A stretch of DNA of 64,000 nt from positions 24,615-88,614 of the forward strand of contig JACJDG010000002.1 of the NCBI GenBank assembly GCA_016432725.1, read 5' to 3'. Shown piece after piece: positions 55,315-64,000 of the stretch. Source of the DNA: Streptomyces sp. DHE7-1 (GTDB lineage Bacteria; Actinomycetota; Actinomycetes; Streptomycetales; Streptomycetaceae). The position numbers and the translations under genes are program-made. The notes beneath the pieces are model-generated. The model did not search any database, was not told where the DNA came from, and saw only the letters and a list, made by a program, of their open reading frames with translations. The first letter of the stretch is position 1; each line of letters starts with the position of its first letter.

Positions 55315-55587
55315 ATGCCCAGCTCACCCCCTCGCCAAGCCCGTCGACATGTCCGGCGGCTTCAAGGACTTCTTCGACACCATCGGCCTCACCGGCGGCG
55401 GTCTGGTCACCAAGGGCATCGCCGCCGTGATCGCCATCATCGCCGTCCGCATGCTGCTGCAGCTGTCCAACGACCCCAAGGGCGCCCTGCAGAAGGGCTC
55501 CCTCGCCGTCGGCACCCTGTTCGTCGCCGTCATCCTCGCCTCTACGGCGACACCCTCTTCTCCACCGTCACCGACGCCAAGGGCTGA
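55315..55587 (+). CDS. Small two-helix membrane protein, VirB2/TrbC-like (frameshifted)
   Basis: The start at 55315 lies three bases after the hydrolase stop. Joined frames read SGGFKDFFDTIGLTGGGLVT, KGIAAVIAIIAVRMLLQLSN, KGALQKGSLAVGTLFVAVIL and YGDTLFSTVTDAKG, about 90 residues with two membrane helices. Size, position before a VirB6-like gene and two hydrophobic segments are like the pilin-type VirB2/TrbC subunits of type IV secretion. This is form and context, not sequence proof. Confidence 0.5.
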   Translation: MPSSPPRQARRHVRRLQGLLRHHRPHRRRSGHQGHRRRDRHHRRPHAAAAVQRPQGRPAEGLPRRRHPVRRRHPRLYGDTLFSTVTDAKG

Positions 55588-55594
55588 TCCGGGT

Positions 55595-56517
55595 ATGGCA
55601 GACAAAGACCCCTGCGACCTGATCAAAGGCCCGGCCGGGCCTACTGCGAAGCGAACAACTCAGGCGGCGGTCCCCCGACACCAGCGGTGTCGGGGCGGCG
55701 GAGGCCTCACCCACGGGCGTCCGAACACGTCAAGCAGCTCGCCGAAAGCCTGATCACGACACTCAAACAGCTGATCGCCCGAAGCAAGCGTGGGCGCCGG
55801 CCACAGCGGACGGCGGCCTGTACGAGCCGTTCCTGTGGCTCGGCCAGCACCTCGCCGTCGCGATCTTCATCTGCGTCGTCGTCGTGTGCGCCCTGACCGC
55901 ATGGCAGGGCACACCCCGCATGCGGCAGATGGCGCCTCCACCGGCTGGACGCTGGCAGCCGTCGCCGCCATGGCCTCGGTCCCGGGCGCCGTCATGCTGC
56001 TGAACAAGGCCGTGAGCGGCGCGTTCACGACGCGTTCGACAGCAACGAATCGACCCTGTTCACCGTCATCCGCGATGACCTCGAGCACGGAGCGGACGCG
56101 GGGAACCCGCTGGCACTCCTGCTGATCATCTCCGCGCTCGTCGTCGCCCTCGCCTTCGCGGCGCTCGTGTTCCTGACCCGTCAGCTCGGCATCCTGGTCT
56201 TCGTATGCATGGCCCCGCTGGTGCTGGCGTCCCTGGCACGCGGCGGCGACATGACAGCCGTCAAGCAATGGGCGATGCGGCTGCTGGGCCTGATGTTCGC
56301 CCCCTTCGCCTCCTGCTGGTCAGCCCCTTCGTGGAGCTCGCCCGAGGCTCCTCGTCGTGGACTCCGTCCTCCTGGTCGCCGCGGACGCACTCATGCTGCG
56401 GATGATCTTCCACGGAGTGCCCTACTTCGGACCAAGGTCGCCCGGGGCGCCCGGACGCTGGTGGAGCGCAACACCACCAACCCCGTGGCGCGGCGATGGT
56501 ACGGGCCGGGCACCTGA
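55595..56517 (+). CDS. VirB6/TrbL-like polytopic membrane protein (frameshifted)
   Basis: From the ATG at 55595 (ADKDPCDLIKGPAG) the joined frames give EHVKQLAESLITTLKQLI, GLYEPFLWLGQHLAVAIFIC, STGWTLAAVAAMASVPGAVM, NPLALLLIISALVVALAFAA, LVFLTRQLGILVFVCMAPLV, LARGGDMTAVKQWAMRLLGL and VLLVAADALMLRMIFHGVPY. At least five membrane helices and the motif RQ-x-x-x-x-VF-x-x-x-PL-x-x-A are typical of VirB6/TrbL channel proteins. It probably forms the inner-membrane part of the transfer channel. Five or more shifts break the frame. Confidence 0.6.
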
Positions 56518-56985
56518 CTTCTACGAGCAGGAGAACACCCCACGCCTGCGCGCACGGTGCCCACCCCGGCGCGCGATGTCGCAGGACCGGGGCGTGCTGT
56601 TCGCCGCCTACGGCGCCAAGCAGCCACAGCGGCCGGGACGCCTGACCACGAGTCCGCAGTCGCGTCAGCCCGCCGGCAGGCGACCGAAACCGCGAACCGC
56701 AACGCGCAGATCACCGAGGTGCGCCGGCAGGCGCGCGCCGCCGTCCAACCCAGCCGGCGGCACCCAGCGCCAACCCCCGGAGCCCAGCACCCAACCCGAG
56801 GCCCGCGCCCACTCCCGGGCCCAGCGGCGAACCCCCGACGACGACCGGCCGCCCCAACACCCCGTAGCAGCAATCGCGGCCACTCCCGGCCCCGGTGCTC
56901 CCTCCCCCGCCATAACAGCGCGGACCGACACAGGGCCGGTGCCTACCCGGCTCAATCCTTGAGGCTTCGCATGTACTCCTGACGC
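56518..56985 (+). other. Pro/Arg/Ala-rich tail region, reading frame unclear
   Basis: Plus-strand frames here are open but low in complexity. One has a plausible charged helix (ESAVASARRQATETANRNAQ then ITEVRRQARAAVQ) followed by a proline-rich stretch. It is probably the cytoplasmic C-terminal tail of the VirB6-like protein displaced by a frameshift, as such tails are common. A separate gene cannot be excluded. Confidence 0.35.
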
Positions 56986-58020
56986 CGGCTACGCGTACCA
57001 GCCTGCAGCGCGGGCTCAGCCCCGCCGAAACCCTGCTGACGAAAGTGAACGCCGGCGTCGGCAGCGCGATCCTGGCATCGGCCATGCTCACTCCACCGCC
57101 CGTATGGACCTTCGGCGCGGTCGGCGCGGCCGCGGCGCTGCTCAACCTCGCGCCCGGACCGCGCTCGATCGCCCGATGGCAGCCGTCGGCTACCGACATC
57201 TGCTCGAGCGCACCACCCCCACCACCATGGCGGGCCAGGCCGGAGCCACCACCTCATGGACGCTCTACCAGAGCACGGCACATGCAGGACCCGCAGCGCC
57301 GGACCGCGTTCCACGACGCCTTCTCCGCGCACTCGCGTTCACCAGCAGCCAGACCCGCACCGCCGGCATCCAGATCCACGTCACCCACCACGCGACCATC
57401 GGCGACCACACCACCCACACCCAGACCCTCAGCGCGCACATCCCCAAGGGTCTGGTCGGCCAGCCGCCCGGATCCTCGACACCCTGGCAAGCGAGTTCGC
57501 CACCCTGGGCGCCCTCACCCCCATCACCCCGACCCGATCCCCACCACGATCGGGCGCGGACCTGGCTGGGCTGCACTGGACGACGGCCGCTACGCGGCCA
57601 CCGCCCGCATCACGCCTGCCCGAAGAAACCGGCGGCGACCTCATGCCCAAGCTACTGCTCGGACAGTCAACCGACCGCTCCCTCGCGTCCTCTACCGGCC
57701 GCTCCAGCAGGCCAGTCCCGCCGCTCGGCGAAGTGGCAGGCAGCCGCCAGCGAGGCCTTCACCACCGACAGATCAAGGCCGCACCCACGAGATCGCCTCC
57801 CACACCACCCACGGCGCCCTCGTCCAAGGCGCCACCTCGTCGACATCGACGCCTACCTGACCGTCTGGGCCACTCCCCCGAGGACATCACCGACGCCCGC
57901 TGGCAGGCCTCACTCACCGCGACCGGCACCGCATCCACTCGACTGGCTCCCCGGCCAGCAACACCGCGCCACGTGATGACTACCCCCCACGGAGCCTCCA
58001 CCAGAAAGGGCAATCTCTGA
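56985..58020 (+). CDS. Transfer-operon membrane protein, unassigned (frameshifted)
   Basis: Joined frames read RTSLQRGLSPAETLLTKVNA, GVGSAILASAMLTPPPVWTF and GAVGAAAALLNLAPGPRSIA (one or two membrane helices), then a soluble domain with GYRHLLERTTPTTMAGQAGA, RTAGIQIHVTHHATIGDHTT, ILDTLASEFATLGALTPITP and ITDARWQASLTATGTASTR. The end overlaps the start of the VirB4-like gene (TGATG at 58018-58022), so the two are coupled. It may be the partner that precedes VirB4 in actinobacterial type IV clusters. No family is named with confidence. Confidence 0.45.
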
Positions 58021-59195
58021 TGATCCGCCTACCCTCAGCCACGCCGCGATCACCACGCCCCTCGTCACCTCCCGCACCACATTCCCGCATCCCGATCGGG
58101 CGATCCCTGCTGGACGGACGCCCCTTCCACCTCTCCCCCGTCTCGCCCCGCCGCCCGTACTGCCGTCCACCAACTCCTCGCCTCGAGGACTCGGCACCGG
58201 CAAAAGCACACCGCCAAGGCGAGGATCCGCCGCGAAATCCTCCACCACGACACCAGGCCGTCGTCATCGACAGCTTCGGACAAGACACCACCGGCGGCGA
58301 GTGGGCACCGCTGGTGCGCTCCTGGCGGCCGATCATCAACGCGGCGCCTTCACCCTCAATCCCTGCAGCACTATGTTCCCGCCGAGGTCCGCGAGCAACT
58401 GGTCCGCTCCCTCATCACCGCCGTCGAACCCGACGCCCTCACCCACCAGGCCACCCACGCACTCCAGCACGCCCTGAACCATCCGAAGGCGACGTCCCTG
58501 AACGGACTGGTGGACGCCGGTCCGCCCGAGGACGGCAGGTGGCCAGCCGCCAAACTGATCGAATGGGGTGAGGGCGCCGCGATCGCCCTGTCCCGCTACA
58601 CCGAAGGCAGCCTGCGCGGCCGGTTTCGACGCCAGGACGCCAGTCTCCCGAGACGGACCTGCCGATCCTCTCCTTCGACTTCTCCGCCTAGACCGCAACA
58701 GCCCCGGATCCCGTCACTCATGGCGCGGTGTCCTGCTGGCAGAGCACGTATGCTGCGCCAGTCGACCGCAGTGCACCGGCACCTCGTCCTCGAGAGGCCT
58801 GCAAATCCTTCTCCCCAGCACCAGCGAACTCATCCAGCGGCTGCTGAAGAACTCCGGAAGCGGCTCTGTCCCTGGACGTGTGATGCACACGCTGTCGACC
58901 TCGGCGACGGCAAAGCTCAGGACTGGCGAGGCTGTGCGAGATCGCCCACGTCGGACGACTCGGCCCGAAGAGGCCGCCATCGTCGGCACCCTGCTCGGCC
59001 TACCCACCTGGCAGTTGAAAGGATCCGACTCTCGACCGGGCCAGGCCGTGTGGAAGATCGGCCCCGATTACGTCGACATCATCCAGACCGCTCTCAGCGC
59101 GGAAGAAGCCGAGCTGACTGAACGTCATCGCAGCGCCGCAAAGCACAGCAAGCCAACCGTGGAAGACGAACAGCGAACCCTCCAATGGTGCCGAC
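58020..59195 (+). CDS. VirB4/TraC-like ATPase of type IV secretion (frameshifted)
   Basis: Joined frames give a Walker A (RGLGTGKSTT near 58185), a conserved linker (PVVIDSFGQDTTGGEWAPLV), a helical insertion (VREQLVRSLITAVEPDALTH) and a Walker B region near 58780 (HRHLVLEEAWQILLSP, restored from two frames). The C-terminal RecA part follows: TSELIQRLLKNSRKLGLSL, MHTLSDLGDGKAQDLARLCE-like, GRLGPEEAAIVGTLLGLPTW and GQAVWKIGPDYVDIIQTALS. This is the build of VirB4-family motor ATPases. At least five shifts break it, and the 3' end is uncertain: an open frame (DDRRHYDVIQAASKGRRDEA-like) goes on to about 59400. Confidence 0.6.
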
Positions 59196-59513
59196 ATCGA
59201 CCGCACCGGCAGGAACGAGACCTGAAGGCGCCGCTCGAGCAGCCACCGAACGAGCAGGACGTCCGCGACGTCGACGCCCCAGGGACTGGACTGGGAGATT
59301 CCGCCAACGTGATAGACCGGCGGCACTACGACGTCATTCAGGCCGCGAGCAAAGGCCGGCGCGACGAGGCGCCCAGTGGCGCCATCGCGAACGCGAGGAC
59401 ATCACACCACGGCATCAACTCCACCAGGCCGTGTGTGGCTGTCCACCCGAGCCCGTGTGCAGAGCTGAGCGGAAACCGACCGCGCAGCTCAACTGCGGCT
59501 ACCGTCGTCCGCA

Positions 59514-60105
59514 TGGGCAAAGACGTCGAGTGGTGGCAGCAGCAACCTGCGCCCAACGACAGGAGCAGCGAACCCAGCCGCCCGGATCACCCCCGCCGCC
59601 ACAGGCGGCCAGGAACTACGGGCACGCCGACGCACTGGCCTACGTCGCGGCGATCGCGCCTGGCATCGTCTCCGCTGTGTATGGCAGAACACCCACGACC
59701 AGCACCGCGCGCAGGAACGTGAGCACAAAGCGCGCGTACAAGGGAAGGTCCGGGGCCGAACTTCACCTCGACGGCGTGGAAACCGACGTGGTGGCGCAGT
59801 GGAACAGCCATCGAGACCGCGTCGTAGTGCAACTCCGCTCCTACTTCGACGAGAACGCTCGCTTCCTACGGATCGACGCCTATCGGGTGAGACGCTCAGA
59901 GCACCGGGGAAGCCGGCTGGTATCCAAGGACCCGGAGATCAGCGTGCCTGTCACGGACGGGCTTGGCGACGTGACAATTCGCGTGGCAGTAGGCGGCAAG
60001 AGCTGGAGGAAAGGCATGGCACCGTACTCGCGTACGGTTCGCCTGTCCCCGACCGGCACCGCCTACGACGCCGAGACCGGAGCCAAACTGCCCTCCGATC
60101 TCTGA
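59514..60105 (+). CDS. Hypothetical protein at the end of the transfer operon (one frameshift)
   Basis: The ATG at 59514 begins MGKDVEWWQQQPAPNDR. After a shift near 59600 the frame reads NYGHADALAYVAAIAPGIVS, LHLDGVETDVVAQWNSHRDR, VVVQLRSYFDENARFLRIDA and VTIRVAVGGKSWRKGMAPYS to a stop at 60105. About 196 residues, beta-rich C-terminal domain. Function unknown. Confidence 0.5.
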
Positions 60106-60794
60106 CTCCCGCAGCCCCAGCCACCTCACCGCCGCGCGTCACGGCGTGGGCCGTGACGCGTCGGCATCAAGCAATCCGATCCCCGCTGCCAACCCTCCGA
60201 AGGACGCCGCGCTGCGTCAGGCCGTGCGCCGCACCAGCCTGGTCACACCGCAGCCGAGACCGGAGAGAGACGCCCCCCCGGCCGCCGCCGGCCAGCCTGA
60301 AGCTAGCGGTCAGTCGCGATGAGATGAGCGCGGCCCGGTTCATCGACTGCGCCGACGACGCCCACCAACAACCACCGCCGCCGCGCGTTCCACCAGACGC
60401 TCACCGCTATGGATAACCAACTCAGCCGTGAGCGGGTATGCCTGGTCTACAACTGAGGCCGCTGCAGCCACGACGTCGCCGATCGACAGGCCTTCACCCA
60501 CCGCGGACTCGTCACCGGGACCTGGATGGCCGGCCTCAGCGGTGACAGCGTGCGTGCCGGTGCCGTCTCTGCCGGCCGACTGACGAGCGCTCCGCAGGTG
60601 TCGCATGAGATCACGCACCCCGAGTCGTTAGGCGCAGCCATCACCGCGCTGTTCGTCCCTGGCTAGCTCGCCGGCTAGACGCTGCTCTGTCACCGTCTAC
60701 GACGCCACCACCGGCCGCCCACGCAACTCGATGGCACAGCCCGACCGGCCGCCCGACCGCCCAAACCGCCGCCCCACCCGGAGCCGGACATCGC
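60106..60794. other. Stretch without a supported gene
   Basis: Neither strand shows a reading frame with convincing protein composition, apart from short pieces. It separates the transfer operon from the next gene. It may contain decayed coding sequence, but I cannot assign any. Confidence 0.4.
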
Positions 60795-61140
60795 ATGAAA
60801 GCCCTGCACAGCATCGACGCCGACCGCATCCGCCGCACCTACACGACGGTGCTCGGCGAGGCACGGATCAGCCGCCCAGACCTGCACAGCGAGGAACAGC
60901 GCGCGAACCTCGCCGGGATCCTGCGCGGACAACTCCACTTACTCCTTGAAGAGCTCGAAAGCCGCATGGACCAGTTCCACGGGGAGACCCAAGCGACCGC
61001 CGTCCACGTTGCCTCACGCACCCGCAAGGTCCTCACTCTCGAAGACCCTGCCGCGGCCCGGAACCCCGAGCATCTCCATGACATGGCGATCCTGGCCCGG
61101 TCGCTGCTGACCTTGTGCCGGCTGGCTTCGGCCATGAGAA
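60795..61140 (+). CDS. DUF6415-type protein, 3' end unclear
   Basis: The ATG at 60795 gives KALHSIDADRIRRTYTTVLG, NLAGILRGQLHLLLEELESR, RTRKVLTLEDPAAARNPEHL and DMAILARSLLTLCRLASA. The arrangement (IRRTY...VLG, L-x-G-x-LRGH-x-x-LLPE, RTR-x-VL, LAR-x-x-x-LL-x-L) is what I know as DUF6415, a small helical family found near Streptomyces mobile elements. The natural end should lie soon after LARSLLTL; the frame then runs on into non-typical sequence to 61574, so a base is probably missing. Confidence 0.5.
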
Positions 61141-61280
61141 CGGACAGCAGACGTTCATCGATCTCGGAGGCGGCCGGCGCCGAGGACGAATCGAACTGTG
61201 CAGGAGTTCAGGCGGCACCGACGGTGAACTGCATGCAGGTGGGCCGATCAGCTCCGTCAGATGTGCTGTACACATGTCCG

Positions 61281-62529
61281 ATGACCACTTCTCAGTTCCA
61301 GCTTCGCTGCGTTGGCGAGCAGGAGTTCGTTCCCTGGGCGCGCATGATTGCCGACACCTACGGTATGGATCGGTCGGAGGAGGAGCTGGCTGATCAGCGA
61401 GCTGCAACGGACCTCACTCGCACCCTGGCCATGTTCGACGAGGGCGAGCCGGTTGGCGGGGCCTCCGTCTACAGCCGGATGCTGACCGTTCCGGTGGCGT
61501 CCTGCCCGTGGCGGGGATCGCCTCGGTGGGCGTGGCCCCGACGCATCGCCGCCGCGGCATCCTCACCTCGATGATGCGCGCCCAGCTGACCGACCTGCAC
61601 GAGCAGCGACGAGAGGCGATCGCCGCGCTCCGTCCCTCGGAGGCCGGCATCTACGGACGGTACGGCTACGGCCCCGCGACCGTCGGTAACCGGATGCGCT
61701 GCGACCGACCCGCCATGGGGTTCCGCCCAGACACCGACTTCGGCGACGGAACCGTCCGGCTGCAGCACGCCGACCAGGCCCGCCCCCTGCTCGAGGAGAT
61801 CTACGACCGGGTCCGCACCACTACGGTCGGCTGGCCTGACCGGCAGACGGCCCATTGGGCAGTGCGCCTCGCCGACCATCCGCATCGGCGCGGTGGCGCG
61901 ACCTCGCTGCGGTTCGCCGTTCACCAGGAGCGCGACGGACGTGCCACCGGCTACGCGTTGTACCGGCACGGCTCTGCCCCGGACGGGTCTGGCGGCAGCG
62001 CCGGAGTGGTGGAGGTGGTGGAACTGGCGGCGTGCTCCGCCAGGCGTATGCGGCGCTGTGGCGCTTCCTCGCCGGCATCGACCTAGTGAGCCGGATCGAC
62101 TACGAGGGCTCTGTGGACGAGCCCTTGCCCCACCTGCTCATCGAACCCCGGGCGGTCCAGGCCGCGCCGGTGGACCGCCTGTGGCTGCGGCTGGCCGACG
62201 TGGACAGAGCTTGGTCGGCCGGAGTTACAGCCTTCCGCTGGACCTCGTGCTGGATGTGCGGGACGACTTCTGCCCGTGGAATAACGGTCGCCACCGGCTG
62301 CAGGCGGAAGCAGGGAACGCCGTCTGCGAGCCCACGACCGCTCCGGCCGACCTGCGGCTGAGGGCGGCTGAACTCGGCGCGGTCTTCCTCGGCGGCACTT
62401 CGCTGACGGCCCTCGCGGCCGCTGGCCTCGTCGAGGAACTGCGAGGTGGTGCGCTTTCCCGAGCCTCGGCGGCCTTCCGCGGCGAACGCGAACCCTGGTA
62501 CCCGGCGGCTGGGCCTTCCCGCTCTATTG
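61281..62529 (+). CDS. Eis-like GNAT acetyltransferase (frameshifted)
   Basis: From the ATG at 61281 (TTSQFQLRCVGEQEFVPWAR) the joined frames form an Eis-type enzyme: an N-terminal GNAT domain with PVAGIASVGVAPTHRRRGIL then TSMMRAQLTDLHEQRREAIA (acetyl-CoA loop RRRG) and SEAGIYGRYGYGPATVGNRM, a second GNAT-like domain (VEVVELAA, RQAYAALWRFLAGIDLVSRI, LPHLLIEPRAVQAAPVDRLW) and a sterol-carrier-like C-terminus (LPLDLVLDVRDDFCPWNNGR, GAVFLGGTSLTALAAAGLVE). Frame changes lie near 61495, 62035, 62225 and 62505. The enzyme would transfer acetyl groups to amines such as aminoglycosides or protein lysines. The natural end GWAFPLY lies at 62529. Confidence 0.75.
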
Positions 62530-62703
62530 AACAGTCCTGCGAAGCCGCTGCTGCATGCGGCCACTGCGAACTGTCGTTTCTCATGAACATCGAACCGGCT
62601 GGTACGGTTCCTCCCGAAACCATGAACGAGTGCTGTCCAAACTCGCGAACAAAGCCAGCCGGCTTCCCACACTGCCCCGCCGGGCCCAGACTCCTGTCTC
62701 GCA

Positions 62704-62724
62704 CCGCACCCCCTGACGGTGCGG
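62704..62724. repeat. 7-bp hairpin in a gene-free stretch
   Basis: CCGCACC and GGTGCGG form a perfect stem around a 7-base loop. It lies in the stretch 62530-62913, which has no gene I can support, between the acetyltransferase and the epimerase gene. It may be a terminator for the former. There is no T-run. Confidence 0.4.
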
Positions 62725-62913
62725 CACAGGGCAAGACGCCCGCAGTAACCCGGCCGGGCACGCCCCGGGCAACTGCGGGACACACTCCGCCCGTCCTTGA
62801 CCAGGCAGTCGGCGCGGGCGGGAGACCGGCGCTGGCGTTCCCCCTTGAGCCCCAGCGCCAGCACGCACCTATGCGCGTTCGAGTCGCACACCACACCACC
62901 GACGGAGGGCACT

Positions 62914-64000
62914 GTGCACGACACCCAGTTGAAGGAACTCGCAGGCCGGACCGTGCTGGTCACCGGCGGCGCCGGACTAATCGGAAGCCGCATCACCAGC
63001 CACTTACGGCAGATCGGAGCCCGGCCGATCGCTCTATGCACGCTGGACGCCTACCCGCCACACCTACCGGGACCTGTTCGGCGTCGACGCATCCCACCCG
63101 GGCGTCATCATCGGCGACGTCCAGGACACGGCCCTGGTCAAGAAGTCGCCGACGCCGACTACGTGATCCACGCCGCTGCACTCGCCGACGTCGCGCCTGC
63201 ACCCGCGAGCCATGTCAGCGATCCACAACAACATCACCGGCACCCAGGTGATCCTCAATGCGGTAGCAGCCTGCCAACGGATCCGCCGCCTGGTGTACGT
63301 CTCCTCGGCCAGCGTCTACGGCAACGGCAACCCCGACGACTGGGCGCGCCCCTGCGACGAATTCCGGACGGTGCGAGCCATACTGGAATCCGTCTACGGG
63401 CGGGTGCCGCCGCAGTTCCATGAGCACGCGCCGCTGCGACCGATGTCCGTCTACGCCAACACCAAGGCATGGGAGAGACGCAGGCCGCGCTCACGCTCGG
63501 CACCGTGCGCACCTCGTACACGATCGTGCGGTACTTCTCCGTTTACGGCGATCCGCAGGTCGTCAAGGAGAACAGCCACTCGTGGGTGGTGGCCTGGTTC
63601 GCTACCCGGGCCGCGCTGGGGCTGCCCCTGCACCTCAACGGAGGCGGCCTCCAGGTCCGGGACCTGGTCCATGTCGATGACATCGCCGAAGCCACCGTGC
63701 GGGCCCTGATCGCGCCCCGCGCCCACAACGAGACGATCAACATCGGGACGGGCACGCCCACCAGCATCCGGAAGGTCGCTGAGCTGGTCGCCGCCCGATA
63801 CCCGGGCACTCGGATGGTGGAGACGCCGATGCCACCCGTGACCCGCTCGGCGGGTACGCGGCCACCCGCCGCACGGAGACGGTCTTCGACTGGAGGCCGA
63901 CGATCACCGTCGAGGAGGGGGTGGCCCGCTACGCGGACTGGTTGCGCCGGACCCCCAGGGCGATCCCGGAGTGGCTGCGCTCCCAGTCCAAGGACGCTTC
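62914..64000 (+). CDS. NAD-dependent nucleotide-sugar epimerase/dehydratase (frameshifted, runs off the window)
   Basis: An extended short-chain dehydrogenase. The GTG at 62914 follows GGAGGG. The NAD loop is TVLVTGGAGLIGSRITSHLR (G-x-x-G-x-x-G). Then DADYVIHAAALADVA, LVYVSSASVYGNGNPDDWAR (Ser/Thr of the triad), SVYANTKAWGETQAALTL (Tyr-x-x-x-Lys), SYTIVRYFSVYGDPQVVKEN and LQVRDLVHVDDIAEATVRAL. Frames change near 63055, 63140, 63205, 63475 and 63835. It probably acts on UDP- or dTDP-sugars for a surface glycan or metabolite. The end lies beyond 64000. A DegT aminotransferase fragment at 29-30 kb is a possible relic of the same kind of pathway. Confidence 0.8.

Noticed and set aside
1..64000. 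tRNA or rRNA genes, riboswitches, and a phage integrase with attachment sites.
   Set aside because: I saw no cloverleaf, rRNA stretch, known riboswitch core or tyrosine/serine recombinase motif. An integrated-plasmid attachment site therefore cannot be proposed from this window.

Overview
This window is high-GC actinomycete DNA, almost certainly Streptomyces. The codon pattern, GTG/TTG starts, Streptomyces-type transfer genes, a 5' fragment of a linear-replicon terminal-protein gene (tpg) and an iteron-bearing Rep-like gene all fit. The content is accessory DNA: a linear-chromosome arm or a linear plasmid. Many genes are broken by one-base shifts at G or C runs. The main CRISPR array shows the same one-base length changes in the C4 and G5 runs of an otherwise constant repeat, so most frameshifts here are probably sequencing errors, not pseudogenes. 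I mark them gene by gene.

Layout. 1-8.2 kb: type I-E CRISPR-Cas (cas8e 5' end and cas3 on the minus strand, a leader, a 57-repeat array on the plus strand, a membrane protein, then a small worn satellite array). 8.3-11 kb: a lipoprotein and a three-gene operon with an HTH/sigma-like regulator. 11.5-30.1 kb: a scrapyard of IS elements (IS5 types, IS630, IS110) between intact accessory genes (Ser/Thr kinase, methyltransferase, 2TM membrane protein, YaaC-like protein) and gene fragments (NACHT 5' end, Mrr-type membrane endonuclease, hsdM, DegT aminotransferase, LMW phosphatase, SH3). 30.1-33.8 kb: an intact 1216-aa HTH-NACHT protein, the best stand-alone defence candidate. 33.9-42.4 kb: small membrane proteins, a gene split by IS481 with a clear 6-bp target duplication, and a coupled pair encoding an 86-aa protein and an HEPN-like protein. 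42.8-45.6 kb: an IS5-type element with a passenger gene and an IS701 element that cuts off tpg.

45.6-60 kb is a mobile-replicon backbone: tpg remnant, Rep-like gene with iterons inside it, a GT2/GntR operon with palindromic operators, and a transfer operon running one way. That operon holds small pSAM2-type genes, a Spd-like membrane protein, a TraB/FtsK translocase, an SLT plus NlpC/P60 wall hydrolase, a VirB2-like small membrane protein, a VirB6/TrbL-like protein and a VirB4-like ATPase. A FtsK-type dsDNA translocase therefore sits beside type IV secretion-like parts. 60-64 kb: a DUF6415-type protein, an Eis-like acetyltransferase and a nucleotide-sugar epimerase cut by the window end.

Together the region looks like a conjugative linear replicon, or its remains in a chromosome arm, that has collected immunity genes and been rearranged by at least ten IS elements.
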